A stretch of DNA of 64,000 bases from Sphingobacterium sp. (GTDB lineage Bacteria; Bacteroidota; Bacteroidia; Sphingobacteriales; Sphingobacteriaceae), in NCBI GenBank assembly GCA_031286695.1, contig JAITTY010000005.1:930001-994000 (forward strand). The letters run 5' to 3'. How positions within the stretch are numbered: the first letter of the stretch is position 1; each line of letters starts with the position of its first letter. Positions 33,944-43,500 of this stretch are shown one piece after another. The translations under genes were made by a program, and so were the position numbers. The notes under the pieces were generated by a model, which was not told where the DNA came from, ran no database searches, and worked only from the letters and a program-made list of their open reading frames with translations.

Positions 33944-34483
33944 ATGAAAGATTTCCCACAATTAGAGACAGAACGACTTATTCTCAATGCCATTGACACT
34001 ACTGATATTCCACAGATTGTAGACTATCTGCAAGACAAAGTCTATTCGGACTTCACCTCAAATATCCCCTATCCATACCGAAAAGAAGATGCTGAATATT
34101 GGCTTAAATTAGCAGAAGAAGCATTTGCCAATCGTAAAGGATTCACTTTTGCTATTCGAAATAAAGATAAAAAACTGATCGGAGCGATTGGCCTTCATGA
34201 TGAGGGCTCGGATAAGGCCGAGTTGGGATACTGGATTGCTATTCCGTACTGGAATAAAGGTTATGTCACTGAAGCCGCAAAAGCAATCATTGATTTTGGA
34301 TTTAGCGAATTAAACTTTAATAAAATCTTTGCGACCTACTTCCCACATAATCCAGCCTCGGGAAAAGTCATGGAAAAAATAGGTATGAAAAAGGAAGCAT
34401 TGTTAAAACAACATTTAAAGAAAGATGGACGGTATTACGATATTCCATTATACTCTATTTTTAGAACGGATCTATCTTTTTAA
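33944..34483 (+). CDS. GNAT N-acetyltransferase, RimJ/RimL-like
   Basis: 179 residues, GNAT fold of the ribosomal-protein acetyltransferase type: ETERLILNAI at the start, ELGYWIAIPYWNKGYVTEA (about 95-113) at the acetyl-CoA-binding beta4/alpha3 and NPASGKVMEKIGMKKE (about 139-154) at the end. It transfers an acetyl group to an alpha-amino group; substrate unknown. 30 bp upstream of the TPR gene, same direction, possibly cotranscribed. Confidence 0.9.
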   Translation: MKDFPQLETERLILNAIDTTDIPQIVDYLQDKVYSDFTSNIPYPYRKEDAEYWLKLAEEAFANRKGFTFAIRNKDKKLIGAIGLHDEGSDKAELGYWIAIPYWNKGYVTEAAKAIIDFGFSELNFNKIFATYFPHNPASGKVMEKIGMKKEALLKQHLKKDGRYYDIPLYSIFRTDLSF

Positions 34484-34513
34484 TAAAAATCAATCATTTA
34501 ATCTGCTAAAAAA

Positions 34514-35605
34514 ATGAAAAACAAAATTGGATATATTGCCTTCGTTTTTTTATTTCTCACGGGACAAATCACCTATGGTCAAGAAACAAATCAGGAAAAA
34601 GCTTCTTCAAAAGGAAAGGAAGCCATCCAACTCATGGACGATGGAAAGGTAGATGAGAGTATCCTATTATTGAAAGAAGCTCAAAATCTCGATCCGAATA
34701 GTATCACGTACCCCTATGAGCTCGGCTACGCCTATTATTTAAAAAAAGACTATAAAAAGACGATAAAATACCTAGAAAGTATTAAAGGTGAGAAGATTAC
34801 TAATGACAGAGTATATCAATTATTGGGAAATGCATACGATATGCTTGGCGAAAGTAATAAAGCTGTAGATACTTACGAGAGTGGATTAAAAATATTCCCC
34901 AAATCAGGTCATCTTTATTTGGAAATGGGAGCCATCCAACGTGTCAAAGGAAATTTAGAAGATGCATTAGGTTATTATGAAAAGGGCATAGAGGTGGATC
35001 CGGAATTTTCTTCAAATTATTATTGGGCATCAAAGATATTTTGTATTTCCGACGAAAAGGTTTGGGGAATGATTTACGGTGAGATATTTATGAATTTAGA
35101 ACGAAACACCAAAAGAACAGCTGAAATAAGTGAGCTTCTTTATGATCAATACAAAACGCAGATAAAATTGAAAAGTGACACAGCGCTTTCCGTTAGCTTT
35201 AGTAAAAACACATTTGTCAACGTAAAGGCAGCAGATTCCAGTCAAATAAAACTGCCTTTTGGAGTAGGAATTTATGAGACAACATTAGCGATGTCAATAC
35301 TTGGTTTAAAATCGATAGATATCAATACACTAGACTCTATAAGAACTAATTTCATAAACAATTACTTCAGCAGTAAACACAACAAAATATTTCCAAATGT
35401 TCTCTTCAGTTATCAAAAAAAGATCATCGATCTGGGTTACAACGAGTCTTACAATCGTTGGATATTAATGAAAGGCGACGAAGATGCTTTCGAAAAATGG
35501 CTAGAAAACAATGAAGAGAAATGGACACTTTTTTCAAATTGGTTTTTGAAGAATCCCTTAAAAATAGACAGCACAAACAATTTTTTTCGCAAACAATATG
35601 ATTAA
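34514..35605 (+). CDS. Secreted TPR-repeat protein
   Basis: 363 residues with a signal peptide (MKNKIGYIAFVFLFLTGQITYGQ). At least four tetratricopeptide units between about 33 and 170: GKEAIQLMDDGKVDESILLL, PYELGYAYYLKKDYKKTIKYL, QLLGNAYDMLGESNKAVDTY, LEMGAIQRVKGNLEDALGYY. The C-terminal half has no family I recognise. TPRs act in protein-protein contacts, here in the periplasm. Neighbouring GNAT gene gives no clear clue. Confidence 0.85.
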   Translation: MKNKIGYIAFVFLFLTGQITYGQETNQEKASSKGKEAIQLMDDGKVDESILLLKEAQNLDPNSITYPYELGYAYYLKKDYKKTIKYLESIKGEKITNDRVYQLLGNAYDMLGESNKAVDTYESGLKIFPKSGHLYLEMGAIQRVKGNLEDALGYYEKGIEVDPEFSSNYYWASKIFCISDEKVWGMIYGEIFMNLERNTKRTAEISELLYDQYKTQIKLKSDTALSVSFSKNTFVNVKAADSSQIKLPFGVGIYETTLAMSILGLKSIDINTLDSIRTNFINNYFSSKHNKIFPNVLFSYQKKIIDLGYNESYNRWILMKGDEDAFEKWLENNEEKWTLFSNWFLKNPLKIDSTNNFFRKQYD

Positions 35606-35731
35606 ACCTTCAGTATCGTAGATAGCCAAATTGATATAGCGATTTATTCAAAATCTATTTCAAAAAATGAAAATTTATTTTCGTGAAAAATTAACTAAAT
35701 TTAAACAACCGATAATCATAAAGGATAAAAC

Positions 35732-36265
35732 ATGAAAATATTTGCATTCGCAGGGAGCAATTCTTCCACATCGATTAACAAACAATTGGTCAAATTTGTA
35801 CTTAAGAGCTTCGAGGGACACGAGATTAATTTGATCGACCTGAATGACTATAACATGCCTGTCTTTTCTGTAGACCTGGAAAAAAATGGGTTTCCACAGG
35901 AAGCACAGCTTTTCCTGGATCATATAGCCTCCAGTGACATGATCATTTGCTCCCTTGCAGAGAATAATCGCTCTTACAGCGTAGCATTTAAAAATGTATT
36001 CGACTGGGCATCTAGGATCAATGTGAAAGTTTTCCAAGATAAACCTATGTTGCTCATGACAACCTCACCAGGAGGTTATGGTGGTGGAAATGTAATGGCC
36101 GAAGCCCAAAAGTTTTTCCCGCAGTTTGGAGCAATTATTAAAGAAACATTTTCGCTTCCCAAATTTTACGAAAATTTTGATCAGGATAATGGCGTAATCA
36201 GTCCTGAACACCTCAATAGTCTGAAGGAAAAAATAGCGGGCTTTAAGCAACAAATTTCCTCCTAG
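35732..36265 (+). CDS. NAD(P)H-dependent FMN reductase (flavodoxin-fold)
   Basis: 177 residues. FMN-phosphate loop GSNSSTSINKQL near residues 8-19, substrate/FMN stretch SLAENNRSYSVAFKNVFDW (about 74-92; the usual PEYN is AENN) and TTSPGGYGGG (about 109-118). This is the NADPH-dependent FMN reductase family that includes chromate and azo reductases. It reduces FMN, quinones or metal oxyanions with NAD(P)H in the cytoplasm. Last plus-strand gene before the convergent region. Confidence 0.9.
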   Translation: MKIFAFAGSNSSTSINKQLVKFVLKSFEGHEINLIDLNDYNMPVFSVDLEKNGFPQEAQLFLDHIASSDMIICSLAENNRSYSVAFKNVFDWASRINVKVFQDKPMLLMTTSPGGYGGGNVMAEAQKFFPQFGAIIKETFSLPKFYENFDQDNGVISPEHLNSLKEKIAGFKQQISS

Positions 36266-36304
36266 TGACATCTCGCTAAAAATCTATTTGCCTTTTCGTG
36301 CATT

Positions 36305-36336
36305 CTGCATAACTTATGCAGATGTACTGAGTACAT
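36305..36336. repeat. Two adjoining perfect palindromes
   Basis: CTGCATAA-C-TTATGCAG (36305-36321) is directly followed by ATGTACT-G-AGTACAT (36322-36336). Each is a perfect inverted repeat around a single central base. Neither lies at a promoter; both are 40-70 bp past the FMN reductase stop, and no T-run follows. Confidence 0.7.
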
Positions 36337-36370
36337 ACTATTTTGCATATTATTGACCTTTTGCTTACCT

Positions 36371-36395
36371 TTTCTTTGCTTTTCAAGCAAAGAAA
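36371..36395. repeat. 11-bp inverted repeat at the array boundary
   Basis: TTTCTTTGCTT (36371-36381) and AAGCAAAGAAA (36385-36395) are perfect inverted copies with a TTC loop. The right arm covers most of the first array unit, so the left arm is an inverted copy of the repeat. Confidence 0.7.
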
Positions 36396-36573
36396 CACCA
36401 ATAAAACACCAATAAAACGACAAAGAAATAGCAAAGAAGAAGCGAATCAGCCCCCTAGCAATCCCGAAGGAATAGCGAAGAAACGGCAGAGAAACGGCAA
36501 CGGAATAGCAGAGAAACAGCAACGAAATAGCAGAGAAACACCAAAGAAATAGCAGAGAAATAGCGAATAAGCT
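36387..36573. repeat. 17-copy degenerate tandem array of an 11-bp unit
   Basis: From 36387 to 36573 the sequence divides into 17 units of 11 bp with no insertion or deletion, for example GCAAAGAAACA, CCAATAAAACA, GCAGAGAAACG, GCAACGAAATA, GCAGAGAAATA. Most units fit roughly SCRAMGAAAYR; units 5-8 (36431-36474) are the most diverged. Units are purine-rich on the plus strand. Both strands stay open over it because 11 is not a multiple of 3 and the unit lacks stops in most phases. Confidence 0.8.
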
Positions 36574-36657
36574 GCAAGCCGTTACATTAGCCCTCCAAAG
36601 AGCAGCGCTATAACAGAAGACTGAGCCCATAGCGATAGCTGCTATTAAAATTCATAA

Positions 36658-36686
36658 TTAAGGAGGGGCGATTTGCCCCTCCTTAA
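36658..36686. terminator. Strong bidirectional terminator
   Basis: TTAAGGAGGGGC (36658-36669) pairs perfectly with GCCCCTCCTTAA (36675-36686) around GATTT, 3 bp from the stop of the TlpA-like gene. Flanking AT-rich tracts on both sides fit use in both directions. Confidence 0.85.
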
Positions 36687-36689
36687 AAT

Positions 36690-37838
36690 TTATTTAAGTA
36701 GCTCTTCGAGTTTCTCTATCAACTTTACTCCTTTTAAGTTAATGCCAACGATCTTCCCTTCAGGAGAGACCAGATAATTTTGCGGAATAGCCTGAATACC
36801 GTACAATTGAGCGGCTTGATTTTGCCAGCCATTCAGATCTGACACCTGAGGCCAGGTCAGTCCATCTTGTTCAATAGCTTTCATCCAGTTATCCTTCTTA
36901 CCTGGTTTATCCAATGAGACACCTAGTATCTCAAATTTTGCTCCCTTAAATTTTTGATAGGCTTTCACCAAATTAGGGTTTTCCGCCCGACAGGGACCAC
37001 ACCATGATGCCCAAAAATCCAAAAGCACATATTTACCCCTGAAATCCGAAAGTTTCAATTCTTTATCCTCGGGAGTCATTTGCACAAAATCAAAGGCTGG
37101 CTGTCCAATTCCTAGTTTTTTTGCTAACTGAATATCTGATTCCACTTTCTTCCCAATTGCTGTCTGCCTGAGTCTTGATGATAATTTGAAGAACAATGGT
37201 TCAGTAGTAACCACATTGTCATCGTAGCCAGCAACTTCCTGCAAGGCCAATAAACTGAAGTAATTGTCTGGATTATTGACTATAAAATTTCGTTGCGCCT
37301 TCTTACGCTCTGTTTCGATCTTGTCTATTTCTAGCCCAATTTGGTTGAGTGCATTTTCATCACGATTTTTTGCTTGATACAGATCAGCTCTTTTAGATTG
37401 CTGAACCATGAGCTTCTTCTCATAGGAGCTTAGATAATCTTGATACTGCTTATAGGCTACCTGCAGTTTCCCGCCTTGTACGAGGGAAGACTCGAAAGGA
37501 CTTTGAACAGTGATTTGCGTATTGGCTTCCTGCGGGTCTACATAAAATGTGAGACGCTCCATCGGTCCACCTTTGCGATTAAAGAAGGAAGCTCCATCTC
37601 TGGAATAAAATAACATGACTTGTGTTGGTTCCATGATTTCCCCTTTATAGATAACTTCATTGGGACCAAAATTAATAGAGTCAATTGTCAATTTTCTGTC
37701 CACGATGTAGCGAACAAATGCTTTAGATTTTGCGGGAAATTGTTTTCCCTTAATTGTTAATTGAAAACGATGTCCTTGAGCCAATACTGTAACTAGACAG
37801 CTTAAAACCAAGAATAACGATGTAGCTATTTTTTTCAT
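36690..37838 (-). CDS. TlpA-family thiol-disulfide protein
   Basis: 382 residues with a signal peptide (MKKIATSLFLVLSCLVTVLAQG). N-terminal about 23-120 resembles the DUF4369 beta-sandwich (ending with VMLFYSRDGASFF and LTFYVDP), then a charged helical linker (about 128-200) and a TlpA/AhpC-TSA thioredoxin domain with WCGPC (C280, C283), cis-Pro AIPQNYLVSPEG. Predicted periplasmic disulfide exchange. 8 bp downstream of another thioredoxin-like gene, at the end of the sigma/FecR/SusCD operon. Confidence 0.9.
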   Translation of the reverse strand: MKKIATSLFLVLSCLVTVLAQGHRFQLTIKGKQFPAKSKAFVRYIVDRKLTIDSINFGPNEVIYKGEIMEPTQVMLFYSRDGASFFNRKGGPMERLTFYVDPQEANTQITVQSPFESSLVQGGKLQVAYKQYQDYLSSYEKKLMVQQSKRADLYQAKNRDENALNQIGLEIDKIETERKKAQRNFIVNNPDNYFSLLALQEVAGYDDNVVTTEPLFFKLSSRLRQTAIGKKVESDIQLAKKLGIGQPAFDFVQMTPEDKELKLSDFRGKYVLLDFWASWCGPCRAENPNLVKAYQKFKGAKFEILGVSLDKPGKKDNWMKAIEQDGLTWPQVSDLNGWQNQAAQLYGIQAIPQNYLVSPEGKIVGINLKGVKLIEKLEELLK

Positions 37839-37846
37839 GTTGATAA

Positions 37847-39037
37847 TTATAGTGCTTTAGCACGCGCCACAAGAGCATCGGCCAGTTTAATAATTTTTGA
37901 AGTTTCCAGTTCAGCCAAGCCACGTGCAGCTTCTGCCGCTTGAACAGCTTCCTTCTTTTTCTTCAATGCGATACAGATATCCGCCAAAGTCCCCTGATTG
38001 GAATAACTTGCAGGATTCAATATTGCGGCCTGTTTGGCCAGCACATAGCATTGCTTTAGGATCACTGGATTTGCAACATTTCCTTTCGCATTGGCATTGC
38101 GACGGGCAATAAAACTCAGCCGTTCGTCTTCATTCTTTAACAGCCCCTTTCTCAATTCATTGGTCAGGACAACAAACTCTTTATCTGTGCCATGGGCAGC
38201 AATCCATTCGACCTTATACAGCGCAGCTTCAATTTTTTGCTCCGGATCTTTTAATCCCTCAAAATAGGCTACTCCAGTATTAAATTCATCTACTTTATTG
38301 TCCCTGATATAGCCGTACATCGCATATCGCAACAGCTGTGTCTCCTTTTTTGCAAAATCTGCCGGCACCGCTATACTTTTAAAATAAGATTTGTTTGATT
38401 CAAAAAATTTACCGTAGCGATCATCGAGACTTTGCGCCATCATTTTTATAGTTTCCCATCCATTTGGGCTCCTTAAAAATTCATCAGTAGCCACGCTATC
38501 CAATGCCGTTTTTGCGGCATTCGCTGCTTGACTATCGGTCTGTTCCATGACCTTAATGTAACGTATCAGGAAATTCGACTCTCGCATTCCCAGATCATAC
38601 GATTTACGTAAATTAGGGATCTGAAAATTAGGGTCATTCGCTTGCTGCGCCTGTTTCAGGAAAATATCAGCCTCCATACGGGACTGCGTTCTATAGATCA
38701 ATGTCCCCTGTCCATCTAAAAACAAATAAGTTGGGAAGCTCCTGATTTGATATAATTTAGCAATATCTACCCCCTCTCCGATCTCACAATCAAACTTCGT
38801 ATTAATAAATGTACTATTAAAATAAGAGGCTACTTCAGGCTGCGAAAACACATTCCCTTCCATCCATTTACAAGGGGCGCACCAGGAAGTAAATCCATCT
38901 AGGAAAATAAGCTTATTTTCTTGCTTAGCCAATTCCTTTGCCTGACCAAAAGTGATCTTCTGAAACTGTATATGTTCTTGGGCGAGCAATAGCATTGACT
39001 GCGCAAAAACAATTGTTGTAAGTAATATTTTTTTCAT
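37847..39037 (-). CDS. Thioredoxin-fold protein with helical C-terminal domain
   Basis: 396 residues with a signal peptide (MKKILLTTIVFAQSMLLLAQ). The thioredoxin domain is N-terminal (about 30-135), with SWCAPC (C53, C56) and IRSFPTYLFLDGQG holding the cis-Pro. The remaining 260 residues are helical, without an assigned family, and include a TPR-like end (AILNPASYSNQGTLADICIAL). It may protect or fold the SusCD-bound cargo or bound proteins. 74 bp downstream of the SusD gene. Confidence 0.88.
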   Translation of the reverse strand: MKKILLTTIVFAQSMLLLAQEHIQFQKITFGQAKELAKQENKLIFLDGFTSWCAPCKWMEGNVFSQPEVASYFNSTFINTKFDCEIGEGVDIAKLYQIRSFPTYLFLDGQGTLIYRTQSRMEADIFLKQAQQANDPNFQIPNLRKSYDLGMRESNFLIRYIKVMEQTDSQAANAAKTALDSVATDEFLRSPNGWETIKMMAQSLDDRYGKFFESNKSYFKSIAVPADFAKKETQLLRYAMYGYIRDNKVDEFNTGVAYFEGLKDPEQKIEAALYKVEWIAAHGTDKEFVVLTNELRKGLLKNEDERLSFIARRNANAKGNVANPVILKQCYVLAKQAAILNPASYSNQGTLADICIALKKKKEAVQAAEAARGLAELETSKIIKLADALVARAKAL

Positions 39038-39111
39038 TTTTTTTCATTATTGTCCTCCTCAATTTCTATTGTTATAAAAATTGAAGAGGACAAGGTCTAT
39101 AAAGAGTTCTG

Positions 39112-40560
39112 TTATCGTTCGTACTGTGGAATTCCGGGATTCAAAGACAGTACCTTTGGCGGAACCGGAAGTATCATCCGCAAATCCGTTGATTCCATTT
39201 CGAAAACTTTCCCCGCCAATGGATGTTGAATTGACTTTTTAAAGTTGTCTGCTATGGCAAGTCGCTTCAGATCGATTAACCTATCTGATGCCATAAACGG
39301 CATCTCACGGCGTCTTTCGTCAAGTACCATCCCCAAAACAGCTTTTGAATCGGACGAAGTCAGTGCTTTGTTGTTTTCTATCCGACTATTTCTCAAAGTA
39401 TTCAAGTAATTTAGCGCCTCTGTAGTATTGCCTGTTCGAACAGCGGCTTCTGCGGCAATCAAAAATAATTCGGGTGTATTAAATCCTGTACTAAAATCTA
39501 CATATGGGGCGAATAATACCCGACCGGGGAATTTTACGATAGTCGCACCCAAGGATGCTTGATCGCGACAGAAAAATAATTCATAACGTTTGTCAGTTGC
39601 ACCTGCTGGCAAATCTTTGGCATACGTTTCAACCAGTTCTTTAGAGGCATAAAATTCAGCATTTTGACTACCTAAAGTGCTAGTCCCCATTCGAGACCAT
39701 ACGGCTTCCATATTGGTTCTTGAATCGGGAAATTGCACCGAATTATCTGTTTTTAAGCAAACACGTCCCCAAGTCGTCTTGTCCTTATTGGTATATAAAC
39801 TATAATCAATGAGCATTTTATTCACAGCAAGTGCTTGTTTTGCATTCTCAAGGGCCTCTTTGTATTTTCCCTGATAGAGATAAACACGACTTAAAAAAGA
39901 GAATCCGACTGAACGTACAGCTTGAAATCTATTTGACTGCACTGTACTCAAATTTGGCAGCGCATCATTGAGATCGCCAAGTACCTGATCATAGATCGCC
40001 TGAACAGATACCCGTTCGTATTTTTGATTAATATCTTCTTTCAGCACCAGGGGCACCCCTAGATCTTTTGTTGCACTTGCCGAATTATAGTGAGCTGCGT
40101 ATATATTAACCAAACTAAGGTATTCAAACGCCCGGCCTATCTTAGCCTCCGCCCATATTCTTTTCCTCTCAGCATCAGTACCTTCAGTTGCTGTCAATAC
40201 ATTATTAATAACAACATTGTAAGTAAATATATGGCTGTAAGCCGATTCCCAATACGGATCGTATTGGCCGTCCTCAAATATTGCACCGTGAGCAAAGCTG
40301 TAAAGTTGTTTTTTTACATAGTCGTAGTAATCATAGCTTGCTGCCGATTGAACATCCTGAGGGTCTCCTGACTGTAAATTATCTGCTAAATAATTTGGAT
40401 AAATTGCGGAAGCCCTAACCAAAGATTGATCGTTTAGAAGCAATTTGTAGTCATTCAGATTTTCTGGAATTGTAAACCCCTTTGGCTTTATATCCAGATA
40501 TTTATTACAGCTATTCAATGTCAATAAACCGAATAGTAATCCTATATATATTTTTCTCAT
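39112..40560 (-). CDS. SusD/RagB-like outer-membrane nutrient-binding lipoprotein
   Basis: 482 residues with a lipobox (LLTLNSC, Cys18) so surface lipoprotein. TPR-like scaffold of the SusD family: early NKYLDIKPKGFTIPENLNDY, RIWAEAKIGRAFEYLSLVNIYAAHY, and the C-terminal RRREMPFMASDRLIDLKRL. It binds ligand on top of the SusC barrel 12 bp upstream. No neighbouring polysaccharide hydrolase, which suggests a non-glycan or thiol-linked substrate, but this is inference. Confidence 0.92.
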   Translation of the reverse strand: MRKIYIGLLFGLLTLNSCNKYLDIKPKGFTIPENLNDYKLLLNDQSLVRASAIYPNYLADNLQSGDPQDVQSAASYDYYDYVKKQLYSFAHGAIFEDGQYDPYWESAYSHIFTYNVVINNVLTATEGTDAERKRIWAEAKIGRAFEYLSLVNIYAAHYNSASATKDLGVPLVLKEDINQKYERVSVQAIYDQVLGDLNDALPNLSTVQSNRFQAVRSVGFSFLSRVYLYQGKYKEALENAKQALAVNKMLIDYSLYTNKDKTTWGRVCLKTDNSVQFPDSRTNMEAVWSRMGTSTLGSQNAEFYASKELVETYAKDLPAGATDKRYELFFCRDQASLGATIVKFPGRVLFAPYVDFSTGFNTPELFLIAAEAAVRTGNTTEALNYLNTLRNSRIENNKALTSSDSKAVLGMVLDERRREMPFMASDRLIDLKRLAIADNFKKSIQHPLAGKVFEMESTDLRMILPVPPKVLSLNPGIPQYER

Positions 40561-40572
40561 TGCATTTTCTTA

Positions 40573-43500
40573 TTAAAATCCTACAGATACACCTAAATTG
40601 TAAACCACTGGTGCCAATACACCTCGGCTAGGCCCAGAAATACTTGTCGTAGTAGCAGTTGTGTAACCGATCCAAACTTCTGGGTCAATATTTTCTTTAT
40701 TAGCGGCCCATCTCCAAGCATTAAGTACCTGGCCTGTTAAGCGTACATAGCTTAATTTTGTCGGGGCAATCCATTTCCTAGGGAAAGTATAAGACAATGA
40801 GATATCTCTCAATTTAATGTAATCTGCTTTTTGAACAAATTTATGTGCGGCATTGAAAATATCCGAAATATTGCCCGAGGCAGCCGTGATAAATGCAGGA
40901 GCAATGTCAGGGTTACTCTCATCACCAGGCTTTTTCCAGTAATTCAACCACAATTTGTCGAAGTTACTATTGTAGTTAAGCTCCGCATATTTACTGAGGA
41001 ACTCTGGATGAACTCCTCGCATCACATGACCGCCATTGAAAATAAACATAAAGGAAAGCGTCAGATCTTTATATTTAAATCCATTTCTAAAGGAAACATT
41101 ATAAGGCGGTATTGTCGTTCCTTCATAGATTAAATCGTCTACCGTCAAATTTTGTGTGGTTTCCACCAGACTACCGTCAGCCTTTCGTGCCAATGGTCTA
41201 CCTTTGTCATTTAATCCCGCATAGTCTATACTATACAAACTACCCATCGGGATTCCAACACGATTTTGAGGAGCATAATAGTAATAGTATGGAGTATTCT
41301 GTTCAACATACAGATTGGTAATCTTATTTTTGTTGTAGCTAAAATTTATTGTACTATTCCAGCTGAAATCTTCGTGTTGAATCACCTTACCATTCAATCC
41401 CAACTCAATCCCTCTATTCTGCATATCAGCATAGTTAAGCAGAACCATGTTCCATCCTAGCGTAGGATCCAAAGGAGATCTCCCTAATAGGTCCGTAGTT
41501 TTTTTATTGTAAATATCAATACTTGCTGATAATCTATTTTTAAATAAGGAAAAATCTAAACCAACATTGTATACTGCAGTACGCTCCCAGCGTAACAATG
41601 GATTTGGTGGTGAATCAATGGATGCCTGCATTTCACCATTGTATGGATTTGTCGTGTTACTAACCCTTGAAATTAAATATGGCCCATTATCTTTTGGCAC
41701 ATTTCCGTTGACGCCATAGGTCATTCGTAAAGCCCAACGATCTAATGGTTGCCAGTTGATTTTTGGCAAATGATACAAAGCGCCGATTGACCAAAGAGGT
41801 TTGTATTGCGTTTTGATATCCGTACCAAATAAATTGGATTGATCTATCCGAATACTTCCACTTAGTGTTAACTTGCGACTATAGGTATAAGAGCCATTGG
41901 CATAGAAGGAAACAAATCTATCTAGTGCGTCTTGAAAACCTTCTTCTTTCTTCCGGGTAATCGTATAGCTATTGAACAATGCCTGAGTGTTCTGAAGCAT
42001 TATTCCAAATAACTCTTCATTAATTCCTTTATAGACTAAGCTGTTTTCATCGTAACCATACTTGTAAATGTTTGTATATCGGTTATTAATCTGTCTACGC
42101 TCAGCACCAGCTATAGCAACGACTTCGTGTTTATCTTGACGATTATATTGATAATTGAATTGGCCACGCAACGTATAGCTATTGACATCATTCCGCTGTT
42201 CAAAAAACTGACCTCCCTGCGGAATATTGCGCTTAATTAATCCATCTTTTCCGATTTGCGTCGCGTCATTGACCATGCCTACAACCGATTGGGCGTTTTT
42301 CCTATTCAATGTGCCATTATACCCTTCCGTCCGTTCACTTTGATAGGACAGATCGAAGTCCAGCCCTTTGATAATCTTAAAATTTGCAGCAAAATTTAAG
42401 TTAAGGTATTTATTATAGAACTTTTCGTGGATCGCTGCTACATGCTTTAAAGGAATGTAGGTCTCATCTTCCAGTCCTAGCGCATTCAAGCGATCAATCT
42501 CAAACTGAGATTTTGAACTATACCATTGAGCCGGAGAACCATCCTCATTTTCAAGCAGATAATAGGATGCTTTGCCTCCCATATAGTTATCGTAGAAATT
42601 GAAGCCAATATCACCCTCTCTATTTTGATTTTTTCCTAATACATTTGCGCGTAAACTAAACCAATCGGTAAACTTAAAATTATTTTTCAGACTAAATCCC
42701 AGCTCCTTGTTTGTCGCCCGTCCCTTATTGTAATCTCCCGGCTGCGTATAATTGAGGGAATAATGGTATGTATAACGATCGGATCCGCCCGAAATAGCGA
42801 GATTATGCTGCTGATCGAATCGGGTGGTATTAAGAAATTTATCCATTTGGGTAAAGCGATCACGATTTCGATATACATCCAGCCGCTTTTCCATCTCTTC
42901 TTCCGAAATTACTCCACCTTTGCGATCGTACAAAATTCGATAAACATCGTTCATCGCTTTTCTCGGGTCAATAACAGCATAATCTCCTGAACGATAGTTA
43001 AACATTTCCTTTTGAAAGTTGACCAGTTCGGCACTGCTCATCTGATTGAGGTAGCTGCGGCTTGGAAGCCCTCTAAAGGAAAGCGTATTGCTATAATCAA
43101 TCTTTGTTTTGCCTGCGGAGCCTATTTTTGTCGCAATAACAATAACACCGTTAGAGGAACGCACGCCATAAATGGAGGCAGCCGAAGCATCTTTCAAAAC
43201 GGTTATGGAAGCAATATCATTGGGATTAATAGCTGTTAAGTCACCTTCAAAAGGCATACCGTCAACAACAATCAAAGGTGCAGCCTGCGCATTAATTGTG
43301 GAGCGTCCACGAACCTCAATACCCAAATTATTTTTATTATTCTGTGGACTTGAGGTGTTTCGCACTAAATTTAATCCGGGCAACAGTCCATCAATCCGAT
43401 CCAATAAATTAGGCTGAAGCCGCCCCTCCATATCTTTAGCCGTCACCTGAGCGATTGAACCCGCTGCTCTTTCTTTGCTTATTTTTTGGTATCCCGTATT

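Larger units (their letters stand above)
36266..36689. other. Convergent intergenic region with palindromes, 11-bp array and terminator
   Basis: Lies between the stop of the FMN reductase and the stop of the TlpA-like gene. It contains in order: two back-to-back palindromes, an 11-bp inverted repeat, a 17-unit tandem array and a strong terminator. Reading frames across the array on both strands are products of its periodicity and are not called as genes. Confidence 0.75.

Noticed and set aside
36387..36573. CRISPR array
   Set aside because: Units are 11 bp and directly abutting, with no spacers and no cas genes nearby.
36262..36630. Minus-strand frame of 122 codons with hydrophobic 11-residue repeats, and a 69-codon plus frame at 36343-36552
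   Set aside because: Both run across the 11-bp DNA array; the repeat in the protein is a by-product of the DNA period. No start context and they overlap palindromes.
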